Positions 1 to 4,738 of a stretch of 5,254 bases of DNA are shown piece after piece (position 1 is the stretch's first letter; every line of letters starts with the position of its first letter). The translations under genes and the position numbers were made by a program. This DNA comes from Actinomycetota bacterium. Its GTDB lineage: Bacteria > Actinomycetota > Actinomycetes > Actinomycetales > Microbacteriaceae. The notes beneath the pieces are model-generated. The model had not been told where the DNA came from. It saw nothing but the letters and a program-made list of their open reading frames with translations, and ran no database searches. The stretch is from positions 1-5,254 of the forward strand of contig VGAV01000201.1 in assembly GCA_016870695.1 (NCBI GenBank). Reading direction: 5' to 3'.

Positions 1-142
1 TGCTCCACGATGATCCGACTCATAGGCCGACCATACGCAGGCTGAGAGCCCGCCCTAGACCTCGGCGCGTGCGAAACCGATCGGTTTTGCACCACAGGCC
101 CAGATTAGGCGGGCCTGAAATCGGCAACGAGGTTCATGCCTA
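1..142. other. Left-edge intergenic region downstream of tetR
   Basis: No supported gene lies in this stretch, which follows the 3' end of the tetR gene. It holds the near-perfect palindrome listed separately. A minus-strand ATG at 21-23 opens a frame reading MSRIIVE before the window ends, so a gene running leftward off the window is possible. No convincing Shine-Dalgarno precedes that ATG and only seven codons are visible, so it is not called. If that gene exists, the palindrome would lie about 46 bp upstream of its start, which is where an operator would be expected. Confidence 0.4.
69..92. promoter_or_regulatory. 24-bp palindrome, copy 1 (operator or terminator candidate)
   Basis: The two 12-nt arms are reverse complements except for one pair (G73 against T88). 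The core is AAACCGATCGGTTT. A second, perfect copy lies at 2844-2869, at the other end of the tetR-SDR-hydrolase cassette. An even-length palindrome with GAAAC...GTTTC half-sites is the kind of site TetR-family dimers bind. However, it sits about 50 bp beyond the tetR stop codon rather than in the divergent tetR/SDR promoter. As RNA it could fold into an approximately 10-bp stem with a GATC loop, so a terminator role is an alternative. The structure is certain; the role is inferred. Confidence 0.65.
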
Positions 143-715
143 TTAGCGGGGGGAAACCGTTGACAGAGTCGCAGGACCAGTGACGAGCTGCTGTATGGCG
201 GGCGCGTAGGTTCGGATAATCGCCTCCGGATCACCGTCCAGCAGGCTCTCATCCTGAACGAGCCAGAGCGTCGCCATGAGGCCTCCAACTGTGGCGGCGA
301 CGAGCCTGGCGCGCAGGTCTGCATCGGGGCCCGTCAAGATGCGGCGCAACGGCTCGACGAAGGTGTGCTCGTGGCCGAGCTTCAGGGCCGACGCGACCGT
401 GCCCGCGTCACTCGCTCGAATAAGCGCAAGGTACACCGCTCGGAGTTGCGGATCGGTGTCCATGATGAAGCGGACAAGGCGCTCCCCCAGCGTCTCGAGC
501 GGCAGGTCGATGCAGGAGACCCACCCGGACGGCATGCGCATGGTGTCGAGGAAGAGCTTCTCTTTCGAGCCGTAATGACGAATGACAATGGCCGGGTCGG
601 CATCGGCCTCCCGAGCGATGTCACGGATCGAGGTTGCCGCGTAGCCGCGGTCCGCGAAGAGAGTCGCCGCGGCTTGGCCGATCGCCGCCTTGCTGCGTCC
701 GCGCTGTCCGCCCAT
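143..715 (-). CDS. TetR/AcrR-family transcriptional regulator
   Basis: A 190-aa DNA-binding regulator of normal TetR length. Residues 8-54 form the N-terminal helix-turn-helix domain: AIGQAAATLFADRGYAATSIRDIA, then the recognition-helix region ending RHYGSKEKLF, the family's usual YxxFxSKExL-type signature. The C-terminal half has the PLRRILTGPDADLRARLVAA...GGLMATLWLV pattern of TetR ligand-binding/dimerisation domains. The frame is open to an ATG at 757, but the ATG at 713-715 is preferred because a strong GGAGG lies 7 nt upstream and homology starts there. It is transcribed divergently from the SDR-hydrolase operon, 108 bp away, and probably represses it, with an acyl or hydrophobic substrate-derived inducer; this is inference from arrangement. 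The family is near certain; the target and ligand are unknown. Confidence 0.93.
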   Translation of the reverse strand: MGGQRGRSKAAIGQAAATLFADRGYAATSIRDIAREADADPAIVIRHYGSKEKLFLDTMRMPSGWVSCIDLPLETLGERLVRFIMDTDPQLRAVYLALIRASDAGTVASALKLGHEHTFVEPLRRILTGPDADLRARLVAATVGGLMATLWLVQDESLLDGDPEAIIRTYAPAIQQLVTGPATLSTVSPR

Positions 716-720
716 GATCA

Positions 721-727
721 CCCCTCC
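721..727 (-). promoter_or_regulatory. Ribosome binding site deciding the tetR start
   Basis: The minus strand reads GGAGGGG here, close to the ATG at 713-715. It makes that ATG the likely start instead of the in-frame ATGs 14 and 13 codons upstream, which lack an SD-like sequence. Confidence 0.75.
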
Positions 728-813
728 GACGAGTATGCCCTGCCAGGATGTCATCATCGTTGACTTTTCGAGTGAGAGAGATCATGCTCGATGCGTCAGT
801 CGACGGCGACCGA
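728..813. promoter_or_regulatory. Divergent promoter region between tetR and the SDR operon
   Basis: This short gap must hold the promoters of both divergent units. On the plus strand TTGACT at 760-765 is a good -35 candidate, with CATGCT at 783-788 (17-bp spacer) as a poor -10. An imperfect inverted repeat TGACT-N5-AGTGA (761-775, one mismatch) overlaps the -35 candidate and could be a repressor site. The palindrome found at 69-92 and 2844-2869 is absent from this gap. All assignments here are tentative. Confidence 0.4.
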
Positions 814-819
814 AAGGAA
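813..819 (+). promoter_or_regulatory. Ribosome binding site deciding the SDR start
   Basis: AAAGGAA with GGA five bases before the ATG at 824. It favours the ATG at 824 over the in-frame ATG at 791, which has only a distant GAGAGA upstream. Confidence 0.65.
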
Positions 820-823
820 TGAC

Positions 824-1846
824 ATGTCTCGCAACGCTGGACCGCTCACTGCGCGCAACTCGGTCGGAGAGTGGCTGAAACATCCTGTCGGCGGCCCGCT
901 CCTGCGCGAGATGCTTGCCCAGGGTGGCCAGAACGAGAAGGCGCTCGCGCCGGTCAAGTTGCTCTCATTGCAGCGTTTGATTGCAATGAGCCAGGGGCGC
1001 CTCAGCCAGGAGGTCGTCGACGATCTGGTCCAGAAAGCCAACGGCGGGGTCGTCGTCGATGAGACCGGAGAGATTGACGAGTCGGGATGGGTCGAGCAGA
1101 TCACACCGGGACGATTCTCGGGTAAGACGGTCATCGTCACCGGTGCCGCGTCCGGAATCGGTCGCGCCACCGCTGCACGGATCGTGCGCGAGGATGGACG
1201 AGTCATCGGTGTCGACGTGTCCGAGCAGCGGCTCGCAGACGTCGCCGAATCACTGACGGACGGACTCTTCATTCCGGTCACGGCCGACATCACCGACCCC
1301 GTCGGTGTCGAGGCGATCGTGTCGGCTGCGGGTCCGAATATCGACGGGCTGGCGAATGTGGCGGGCGTCATGGACGACATGTCGCCGCTGCACGAAGTGA
1401 CTGACGAGATGTGGGAGCGCGTCATGGGCATCAACGTGACGGGAATGTTCCGCCTCACCCGGGCAGTCATTCCCGCCATGCTTACCGCTGGGACGGGTTC
1501 CATCGTCAACGTGGCGTCGGAGGCGGGCATCCGTGGCTCGGCGGCGGGGGCGGCCTACACCGCGTCCAAGCACGCCGTCATCGGTCTCACCCGCAGCAGC
1601 GCCTTCCTCTATGCCCCGCAGGGTATCCGTGTGAACGCTGTCGCTCCCGGCCCCGTGGCGACGAATATCGGCGGCGGAACGATGGAGGGCGAGTATCGGG
1701 AGCGGATTGCCAGCGCAATGACCGTCCTGCCTCCCATCGCGGAGCCCGACCAAATCGCGGCATCGATCACGTTCCTGCTCAGCGAGGACGGCACCAACCT
1801 GACGGGCGTCGTGCTGCCCTCTGACGGCGGCTGGTCCGTGATCTAA
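824..1846 (+). CDS. Short-chain dehydrogenase/reductase (SDR) with N-terminal helical extension
   Basis: A 340-aa NAD(P)-dependent oxidoreductase, predicted to interconvert an alcohol and a ketone in the cytoplasm. Residues 100-340 are a complete classical SDR. The Rossmann motif TGAASGIG is at 106-113. D131 at the end of beta-2 suggests NAD(H) preference. D155 and NVAG (178-181, a variant of NNAG) follow. The catalytic tetrad is N204, S232, Y245 and K249 (YTASK), with the PGPVAT segment at 275-280. Residues 1-99 are not part of the usual ~250-aa SDR. They form a mostly helical domain (VGEWLKHPVGGPLLREML..., then LSLQRLIAMSQGRLSQEVVDDLV) and an acidic linker. From memory this recalls helical tails on some GH3 beta-glucosidases, which I could not check. 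The stop lies 2 bp before the hydrolase start, so the two genes are one operon. Substrate unknown; a sterol, terpene or cyclic alcohol is a guess. Confidence 0.93.
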   Translation: MSRNAGPLTARNSVGEWLKHPVGGPLLREMLAQGGQNEKALAPVKLLSLQRLIAMSQGRLSQEVVDDLVQKANGGVVVDETGEIDESGWVEQITPGRFSGKTVIVTGAASGIGRATAARIVREDGRVIGVDVSEQRLADVAESLTDGLFIPVTADITDPVGVEAIVSAAGPNIDGLANVAGVMDDMSPLHEVTDEMWERVMGINVTGMFRLTRAVIPAMLTAGTGSIVNVASEAGIRGSAAGAAYTASKHAVIGLTRSSAFLYAPQGIRVNAVAPGPVATNIGGGTMEGEYRERIASAMTVLPPIAEPDQIAASITFLLSEDGTNLTGVVLPSDGGWSVI

Positions 1847-1848
1847 TC

Positions 1849-2769
1849 ATGGCGTCTCCCTATCACCAGGACCTCACTGCGGCGCGTTGGATCCCGCGAT
1901 TCTCATACGGGCGGCGGTTGGCAAAATTCATGCACGACATGAAACCCCGTCCTGTCGAACCCGGCGACGGCGTGACGGTCACCGAGGTGGCTGTATCCGA
2001 GACCACCTCCATTCGCTTGTTCCGTCCCTCGGGAATCGCCGGGCCGGTGCCCACGTTGTTGTGGATCCACGGCGGGGGTCACCTGTTCGGTTCGCCCGAA
2101 CAAGACGACCGGTCCAACATCGCCTTCACGCGCGAGCTGGGCATCGTCGTCGCAGCGGTGCGCTATCGCCTGGGTGCCGACGCCCCTTCACCCGCTTCGC
2201 TGGAAGACTGCCACGCCGCCTTACGTCACGTCGTCGAAAATGCCGCCGACCTGGGGGTGGACCCTACTCGGATCGCCATCGGCGGCGCCAGCGCGGGCGG
2301 TGGCATCGCCGCGGCGCTGGTCTTGCAGACACACGACCGGGGCGAGATCCCCGTGGCTTTCCAGTTGCTGATCTACCCGATGCTCGACGACCGAACGACC
2401 CTGCGCACCGATCTCGACAAGCTTCCCGTGCGCATGTGGACGACGAAGAGCAACAACCGTGGATGGCGTACCTACCTGGGCGGGGAGCCCGGCGTTGACG
2501 GCATCTCGCCCTATGCCGCACCAGCGCGGCGGGCGGACCTCTCGGGCCTGCCGCCGACCTGGATCGGGGTGGGGACAGTGGACCTGTTCTACGACGAGGA
2601 CGTGGAATACGCTCGACGGCTACGCACGGCCGGCGTGACCTGCACACTCGACATCGTGTCAGGCGCCTTCCACGGCTTCGACCAGCTCTTCGCTAAGACC
2701 CCGGTCGCGTCATCGTTCCTACAGGCGCAGATGAACGCTCTTCGATCAGGCGGCATCAACTCGCGCTAG
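1849..2769 (+). CDS. Alpha/beta hydrolase, hormone-sensitive-lipase (HSL) family esterase/lactonase
   Basis: A 306-aa serine hydrolase expected to cleave a carboxylic ester or lactone. The HGGG oxyanion-hole motif is at 74-77 (WIHGGGHLFGS). The nucleophile elbow GASAG is at 146-150 with S148 as nucleophile; the family usually has GDSAG, so A147 replaces Asp. The acid is D245 (GTVDLFYDED) and the base H275 (GAFHGFD), giving a complete triad in normal spacing and length. No signal peptide is visible, so it is probably cytoplasmic. The ATG follows the SDR stop after 2 bp and has no clear SD of its own, pointing to translational coupling. Known relatives include acetyl-hydrolases and monoterpene lactone hydrolases. 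Pairing with an SDR suggests successive steps in degrading a small hydrophobic compound, although no Baeyer-Villiger monooxygenase is present to link them. Confidence 0.93.
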   Translation: MASPYHQDLTAARWIPRFSYGRRLAKFMHDMKPRPVEPGDGVTVTEVAVSETTSIRLFRPSGIAGPVPTLLWIHGGGHLFGSPEQDDRSNIAFTRELGIVVAAVRYRLGADAPSPASLEDCHAALRHVVENAADLGVDPTRIAIGGASAGGGIAAALVLQTHDRGEIPVAFQLLIYPMLDDRTTLRTDLDKLPVRMWTTKSNNRGWRTYLGGEPGVDGISPYAAPARRADLSGLPPTWIGVGTVDLFYDEDVEYARRLRTAGVTCTLDIVSGAFHGFDQLFAKTPVASSFLQAQMNALRSGGINSR

Positions 2770-2843
2770 CGCTGCCAGAGATCGACGGTTCAGGCGCACC
2801 TCACGGCCCACTATCCGGCCCGTCTCGCAGTGCGCGATGGTGT

Positions 2844-2869
2844 GGTGCGAAACCGATCGGTTTCGCACC
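2844..2869. promoter_or_regulatory. 26-bp perfect palindrome, copy 2 (operator or terminator candidate)
   Basis: All 13 base pairs of the two arms match, centred between 2856 and 2857, with core GAAACCGATCGGTTTC. It shares its central 22-24 bp with the copy at 69-92. It lies 75 bp beyond the hydrolase stop and 24 bp beyond the 3' end of the convergent minus-strand ORF (2893). As RNA it would form an 11-bp stem with a GATC loop in either direction, suiting a bidirectional terminator, though no T-tract follows on either strand. The sequence also suits a TetR-type operator. No downstream plus-strand gene that it would control is convincing. Confidence 0.7.
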
Positions 2870-2892
2870 GACCAATGCGTTGCTGTCGGGCC

Positions 2893-3207
2893 TCAAGGCA
2901 GAAGCACGCTCAGACGTTCTCTGATCGCGAATACCGCTTCCTCTCGGGTACGGCCACCGTGTGCTGTCTCCGCAAGGTCGATGGCAATCTCAGCGAGGAC
3001 CGCCACGGCTAGGAACATGTCCGCGGCACCGGTCATGAGAGGTTCACATTCGGCAGTTGTGGTGACCTTGAGCGTCGTGCTCGGCGATCCTAAAAGTGAG
3101 CTGACCTCCGCTCGCTGCTCAGGCGACGCCTCCTAGAAAGGACCGTCGGACGCCGCACATCGATCTAGGACGTTCAAAAGGACATCGCGCGCATCATCGT
3201 TTTCCAT
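2893..3207 (-). pseudogene. Small hypothetical protein interrupted by an in-frame amber codon
   Basis: Read from the ATG at 3205-3207, the frame runs 105 codons to TGA with one internal stop, TAG at 3133-3135 (codon 25). The first 24 residues are MENDDARDVLLNVLDRCAAS-DGPF. The 79 residues after the amber include LLGSPSTTLKV, then GAADMFLAVAVLAEIAIDLAE and REEAVFAIRERLSVLLP, which read like an alpha-helical soluble domain. GAGGGA lies 10 nt before the ATG, a weak but usable SD. The amber sits between two stretches that look like one protein, so a nonsense mutation, amber readthrough or a sequencing error are the options. An internal ATG at 3034-3036 could give a 46-residue product but has no SD. 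Third-position GC is lower than in the catabolic genes, so transfer or decay is possible. I do not recognise the family. It overlaps the plus-strand remnant by 39 bp. Confidence 0.45.
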
Positions 3208-3339
3208 GAAGAGATCGTCCCTCAGGACCTAGAAGCAACGCGCCGTGCAGCACACTCCGACGAACGTGGAGCTTGGGTGCGAACGGGGATCTTGATCTTC
3301 GTCCGCCTCATGTGCGCGGTCTGGGAGATGCTGGGCTGA
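3169..3339 (+). pseudogene. 3' remnant of a plus-strand gene
   Basis: An open frame bounded on the left by TAG at 3166-3168 and ending in TGA at 3337-3339, 56 codons with no usable start codon near its left end. It ends ...RRAAHSDERGAWVRTGILIFVRLMCAVWEMLG, protein-like with a hydrophobic last turn. A strong intrinsic terminator starts 5 bp after the stop in the same direction, which is the main reason to believe a real gene once ended here. Its 5' part appears lost. The section 3169-3207 overlaps the start of the amber-interrupted ORF on the other strand, so the true junction may lie near 3207. No family recognised. A chance open frame remains possible. Confidence 0.35.
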
Positions 3340-3344
3340 GCCCG

Positions 3345-3370
3345 GGGCCCCCGGAAGGGGGCCCTTTCTT
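3345..3370 (+). terminator. Intrinsic terminator, plus strand
   Basis: GGGCCCCC (3345-3352) and GGGGGCCC (3357-3364) form a perfect 8-bp G/C stem closed by a GGAA tetraloop, followed by TTTCTT. It begins 5 bp after the TGA of the plus-strand remnant. Confidence 0.85.
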
Positions 3371-3379
3371 CGCTCTCCG

Positions 3380-3393
3380 CGAAGGCTTCACGG
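3380..3393 (+). repeat. 14-bp direct repeat, copy 1
   Basis: CGAAGGCTTCACGG, identical to 3812-3825. The two copies bracket the fragment carrying the truncated gene tail and the 60-codon ORF. Similarity does not extend beyond the 14 bp. Confidence 0.6.
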
Positions 3394-3444
3394 CGGCGAG
3401 TCCTCGGCGCGTACTTTGATGGGATGACTGACGACACCGCCGGG

Positions 3445-3627
3445 TCAGCGTCCGACGTAGCCCAGATGTTGGGCGCTGTAGCGGTTGCCGGATACGCCCA
3501 GTCGGGTCGCGATGGTGTTGAGGTCGGCGACCTCATCAGCCGACAGCGCGACGAAGGCACACGGCCCCGTCGGTAAAGGTGGGGGCCGTGAGGTGCTGAC
3601 CGCCGCGGCCGTCTGTGCGGGGCTCAT
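3445..3627 (-). CDS. Small hypothetical protein overlapping the upstream gene tail by ATGA
   Basis: A 60-codon frame whose ATG overlaps the stop of the upstream gene tail in a 4-bp ATGA, the usual sign of translational coupling; no separate SD is seen. Residues 1-22 are low-complexity and proline-rich (TSRPPPLPTGP) and span a 9-bp hairpin (3560-3590). The last 38 residues (CAFVALSADEVADLNTIATRLGV, then SGNRYSAQHLGYVGR) have strong G/C third-position bias and look genuinely coded. They may be the tail of a larger protein fused to unrelated DNA instead of a complete gene. Not recognised; no membrane segment or metal-binding motif is visible. Confidence 0.45.
   Translation of the reverse strand: MSPAQTAAAVSTSRPPPLPTGPCAFVALSADEVADLNTIATRLGVSGNRYSAQHLGYVGR
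3560..3590. other. Inverted repeat within the small ORF
   Basis: CACGGCCCC (3560-3568) and GGGGCCGTG (3582-3590) are perfect reverse complements around a 13-nt loop. On the minus strand the structure lies 34 bp beyond the stop of the gene tail ending at 3624 and could terminate it, though no T-tract follows. If so, the small ORF at 3445-3627 would be partly noncoding. Confidence 0.5.
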
Positions 3628-3821
3628 GCAGCGAATTGGGTCACGCGCATGCTCGTGGCGATCGCGGCGTTTTGGACGAGGGCGAGGGCGAGGTCGTAGG
3701 AGCTTCCGTCGTCGTATTCCATGGCGCCTTCGGCGCGGGAGGAGTTTCTCGCTGCGCTGATCTGCAGGGCCTGGGTGAGGACGTCGAGTGCCCGGTCGGC
3801 GCGGATGCTGCCGAAGGCTTC
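3624..3821 (-). pseudogene. 5'-truncated gene tail (hypothetical protein)
   Basis: 65 codons plus TGA in a frame with about 84% G/C third positions, the clearest coding signal in the middle zone. It begins EAFGSIRADRALDVLTQAL and ends LALALVQNAAIATSMRVTQFAA, a helical, soluble-looking C-terminus. No ATG or GTG start is available in frame before the coding signal stops. The frame stays open to about 3905, but codons beyond 3822 run through a terminator (3827-3849) and read as low-complexity Pro/Ala/Gly. The 5' part of the gene therefore seems to have been replaced at about 3822-3826, exactly at the right copy of the 14-bp repeat. Family not recognised. Confidence 0.55.
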
Positions 3822-3825
3822 ACGG
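3812..3825 (+). repeat. 14-bp direct repeat, copy 2
   Basis: CGAAGGCTTCACGG, identical to 3380-3393 and 432 bp away. It coincides with the point where the coding signal of the truncated gene tail stops. Read on the minus strand both copies encode REAF in their respective open frames. Confidence 0.6.
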
Positions 3826-3826
3826 G

Positions 3827-3849
3827 AAAAACGGGGCCCCGCAGGGGCC
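3827..3849 (-). terminator. Intrinsic terminator, minus strand
   Basis: On the minus strand GGCCCC-TGC-GGGGCC is followed by CCGTTTTT, giving a 6-bp G/C stem and a five-T tract at 3827-3831. It points leftward and sits directly upstream of the start-less gene tail, so it belongs to whatever gene formerly or currently lies to its right. Confidence 0.7.
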
Positions 3850-3882
3850 GGGCAGTCGGCCGGCGCAGACGGCCGTCCATCA

Positions 3883-3902
3883 CCGCCGGTGAACGCCGGC
3901 GG
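3883..3902. other. Hairpin of unknown role
   Basis: CCGCCGG (3883-3889) and CCGGCGG (3896-3902) form a 7-bp stem with a 6-nt loop. It is one of three hairpins packed between the stop of the 214-aa gene and the T-tract at 3831. No T-run follows. Confidence 0.45.
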
Positions 3903-3944
3903 AGCTCAGCTGGGTCACCCGTGCGTCGCGGCACCGTCGACGCA

Positions 3945-3976
3945 GGGTGGGGGCGGCGTTGTACCGCACCCCACCC
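3945..3976 (-). terminator. Hairpin after the 214-aa gene, probable terminator without T-tract
   Basis: GGGTGGGG (3945-3952) pairs with CCCCACCC (3969-3976). Inside this, GCGG (3953-3956) pairs with CCGC (3964-3967) across one bulged base, leaving a 7-nt loop. It starts 9 bp after the stop codon of the minus-strand gene ending at 3986. No T-run follows, so termination strength is uncertain. Confidence 0.55.
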
Positions 3977-3985
3977 AGGAGAACG

Positions 3986-4630
3986 TTACGCCGCGACGGC
4001 CCACTCCGCCCGGTAGGCGCCGGACTCGGAGCGGAGGAAGCCGACACGGTCCGGGTGCAGGGCGTCGTCGACGTTGATGTACCGGAGGATGCCGGTGCGG
4101 ACCATGATGACCGCCGGAATACCGGCAGGGTTGACCTGTCGGACAGCGAGAGCGATAGCGGTGTCCATCAGCAACACTTCCAGCGGAGTCAGAGCCCCAT
4201 GAGGGAAATGCATGAAGGCATACACCTGCCGCCCATCTCGCATGCTCACCTCGACCTGCAGCCGACGGCTGACCATCTCGTACCCGTCCAGATCGAGCAC
4301 GACGGTGTTGCGCTGCTGGCGGCGCGCCGAGCGGACCGGGTGCGCGGCCAGGATCGCTTTCATCCCGGTGGCGGCGATGTCGTACCTGCGTCGCATCCGG
4401 TCGCTGGCGCGGAGCACCGCTTGGTCCAGGGCGCTGCCGCGTGACCCGTTGTCCATGTAGTCCAGCAAGGCTGTGAGGAACCGCTGGTACGCGAACGCGA
4501 ACACGCGGTTCTCGGACGGGGCTTCGACCTGCTGCCGGTCCGCGGCGACGAGAGTCGCGCGGCCCTTGCTGCGGGCGCGGGTGAAGTTCCGAAGGTGAGT
4601 GAGGGGAGGAACGTGGTCCTCAGTGGGCAT
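3986..4630 (-). CDS. Hypothetical protein, 214 aa
   Basis: I do not recognise the family. The first ~35 residues are basic and probably flexible (NFTRARSKGRATLVAADRQQ). Residues 40-105 look helical (NRVFAFAYQRFLTALLDYMD..., ending in the basic stretch VRSARRQQR). Residues 108-142 look like beta strands (TVVLDLDGYEMV; LQVEVSMRDGRQVYAFMHF). A helix follows at 148-166 (TPLEVLLMDTAIALAVRQV), then a further strand (IPAVIMVRTGILRYI) and a short polar tail. There is no signal peptide or membrane segment. The frame is open to an ATG at 4735, but that start would put a hairpin (4697-4726) inside the gene. The ATG at 4628-4630, with GGAG ten bases upstream, is preferred. It follows the DUF2795-like gene by 108 bp on the same strand and is followed by a terminator-like hairpin. 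Confidence 0.75.
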   Translation of the reverse strand: MPTEDHVPPLTHLRNFTRARSKGRATLVAADRQQVEAPSENRVFAFAYQRFLTALLDYMDNGSRGSALDQAVLRASDRMRRRYDIAATGMKAILAAHPVRSARRQQRNTVVLDLDGYEMVSRRLQVEVSMRDGRQVYAFMHFPHGALTPLEVLLMDTAIALAVRQVNPAGIPAVIMVRTGILRYINVDDALHPDRVGFLRSESGAYRAEWAVAA

Positions 4631-4696
4631 TATTCTGCAATCTCCGCCGGGCTGGCGGGACGCGGAGAACGAACCGGACGTAGGCCGGGACGAGCA

Positions 4697-4726
4697 AGGA
4701 GGGCGACACCGAAGCGTCGCCCTCCT
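4697..4726. terminator. 11-bp perfect hairpin between the DUF2795-like and 214-aa genes
   Basis: AGGAGGGCGAC (4697-4707) and GTCGCCCTCCT (4716-4726) are perfect reverse complements around an 8-nt loop. It starts 13 bp after the stop of the DUF2795-like gene (minus) and precedes the next gene's start by 66 bp. It is probably a terminator or attenuator separating the two, although neither strand has a T-tract after it. Confidence 0.6.
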
Positions 4727-4738
4727 ATGGCTCATCCC

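Noticed and set aside
796..1530. Long minus-strand open frame (244 codons)
   Set aside because: It lies antisense to the SDR, whose catalytic motifs are complete; its translation is Ser/Thr/Pro-rich low complexity typical of a shadow frame in GC-rich DNA.
2837..3136. Plus-strand open frame of 99 codons
   Set aside because: It begins before and runs through the perfect palindrome, has no SD, and its translation is Cys/Arg/Ser-rich; the minus-strand frame opposite looks more like protein.
3222..3560. Minus-strand open frame of 112 codons
   Set aside because: It passes through the strong terminator at 3345-3364 and reads as Arg/Ser/Pro-rich sequence; no SD was found.
3424..3576. Plus-strand 50-codon frame starting MTDDTAGSASDVAQ
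   Set aside because: It is antisense to the frame with better third-position bias and an ATGA overlap, has no SD, and lies just after a plus-strand terminator.
3641..3934. Minus-strand open frame of 97 codons across the terminator at 3827-3849
   Set aside because: It is out of frame with the well-biased gene tail and reads as Pro/Ser/Thr-rich shadow sequence.
3885..3985. Minus-strand short frame ending ARVTQLSSAGVHRR, echoing the RVTQFAA end of the gene tail
   Set aside because: The shared residues are few; the stretch is Arg-rich and overlaps two hairpins, so a duplicated gene end is not supported.
4631..4735. N-terminal extension of the 214-aa protein from an ATG at 4735
   Set aside because: It would run through the 11-bp hairpin, begins 3 bp from the DUF2795-like stop, and reads as Arg/Ser/Pro-rich low complexity.
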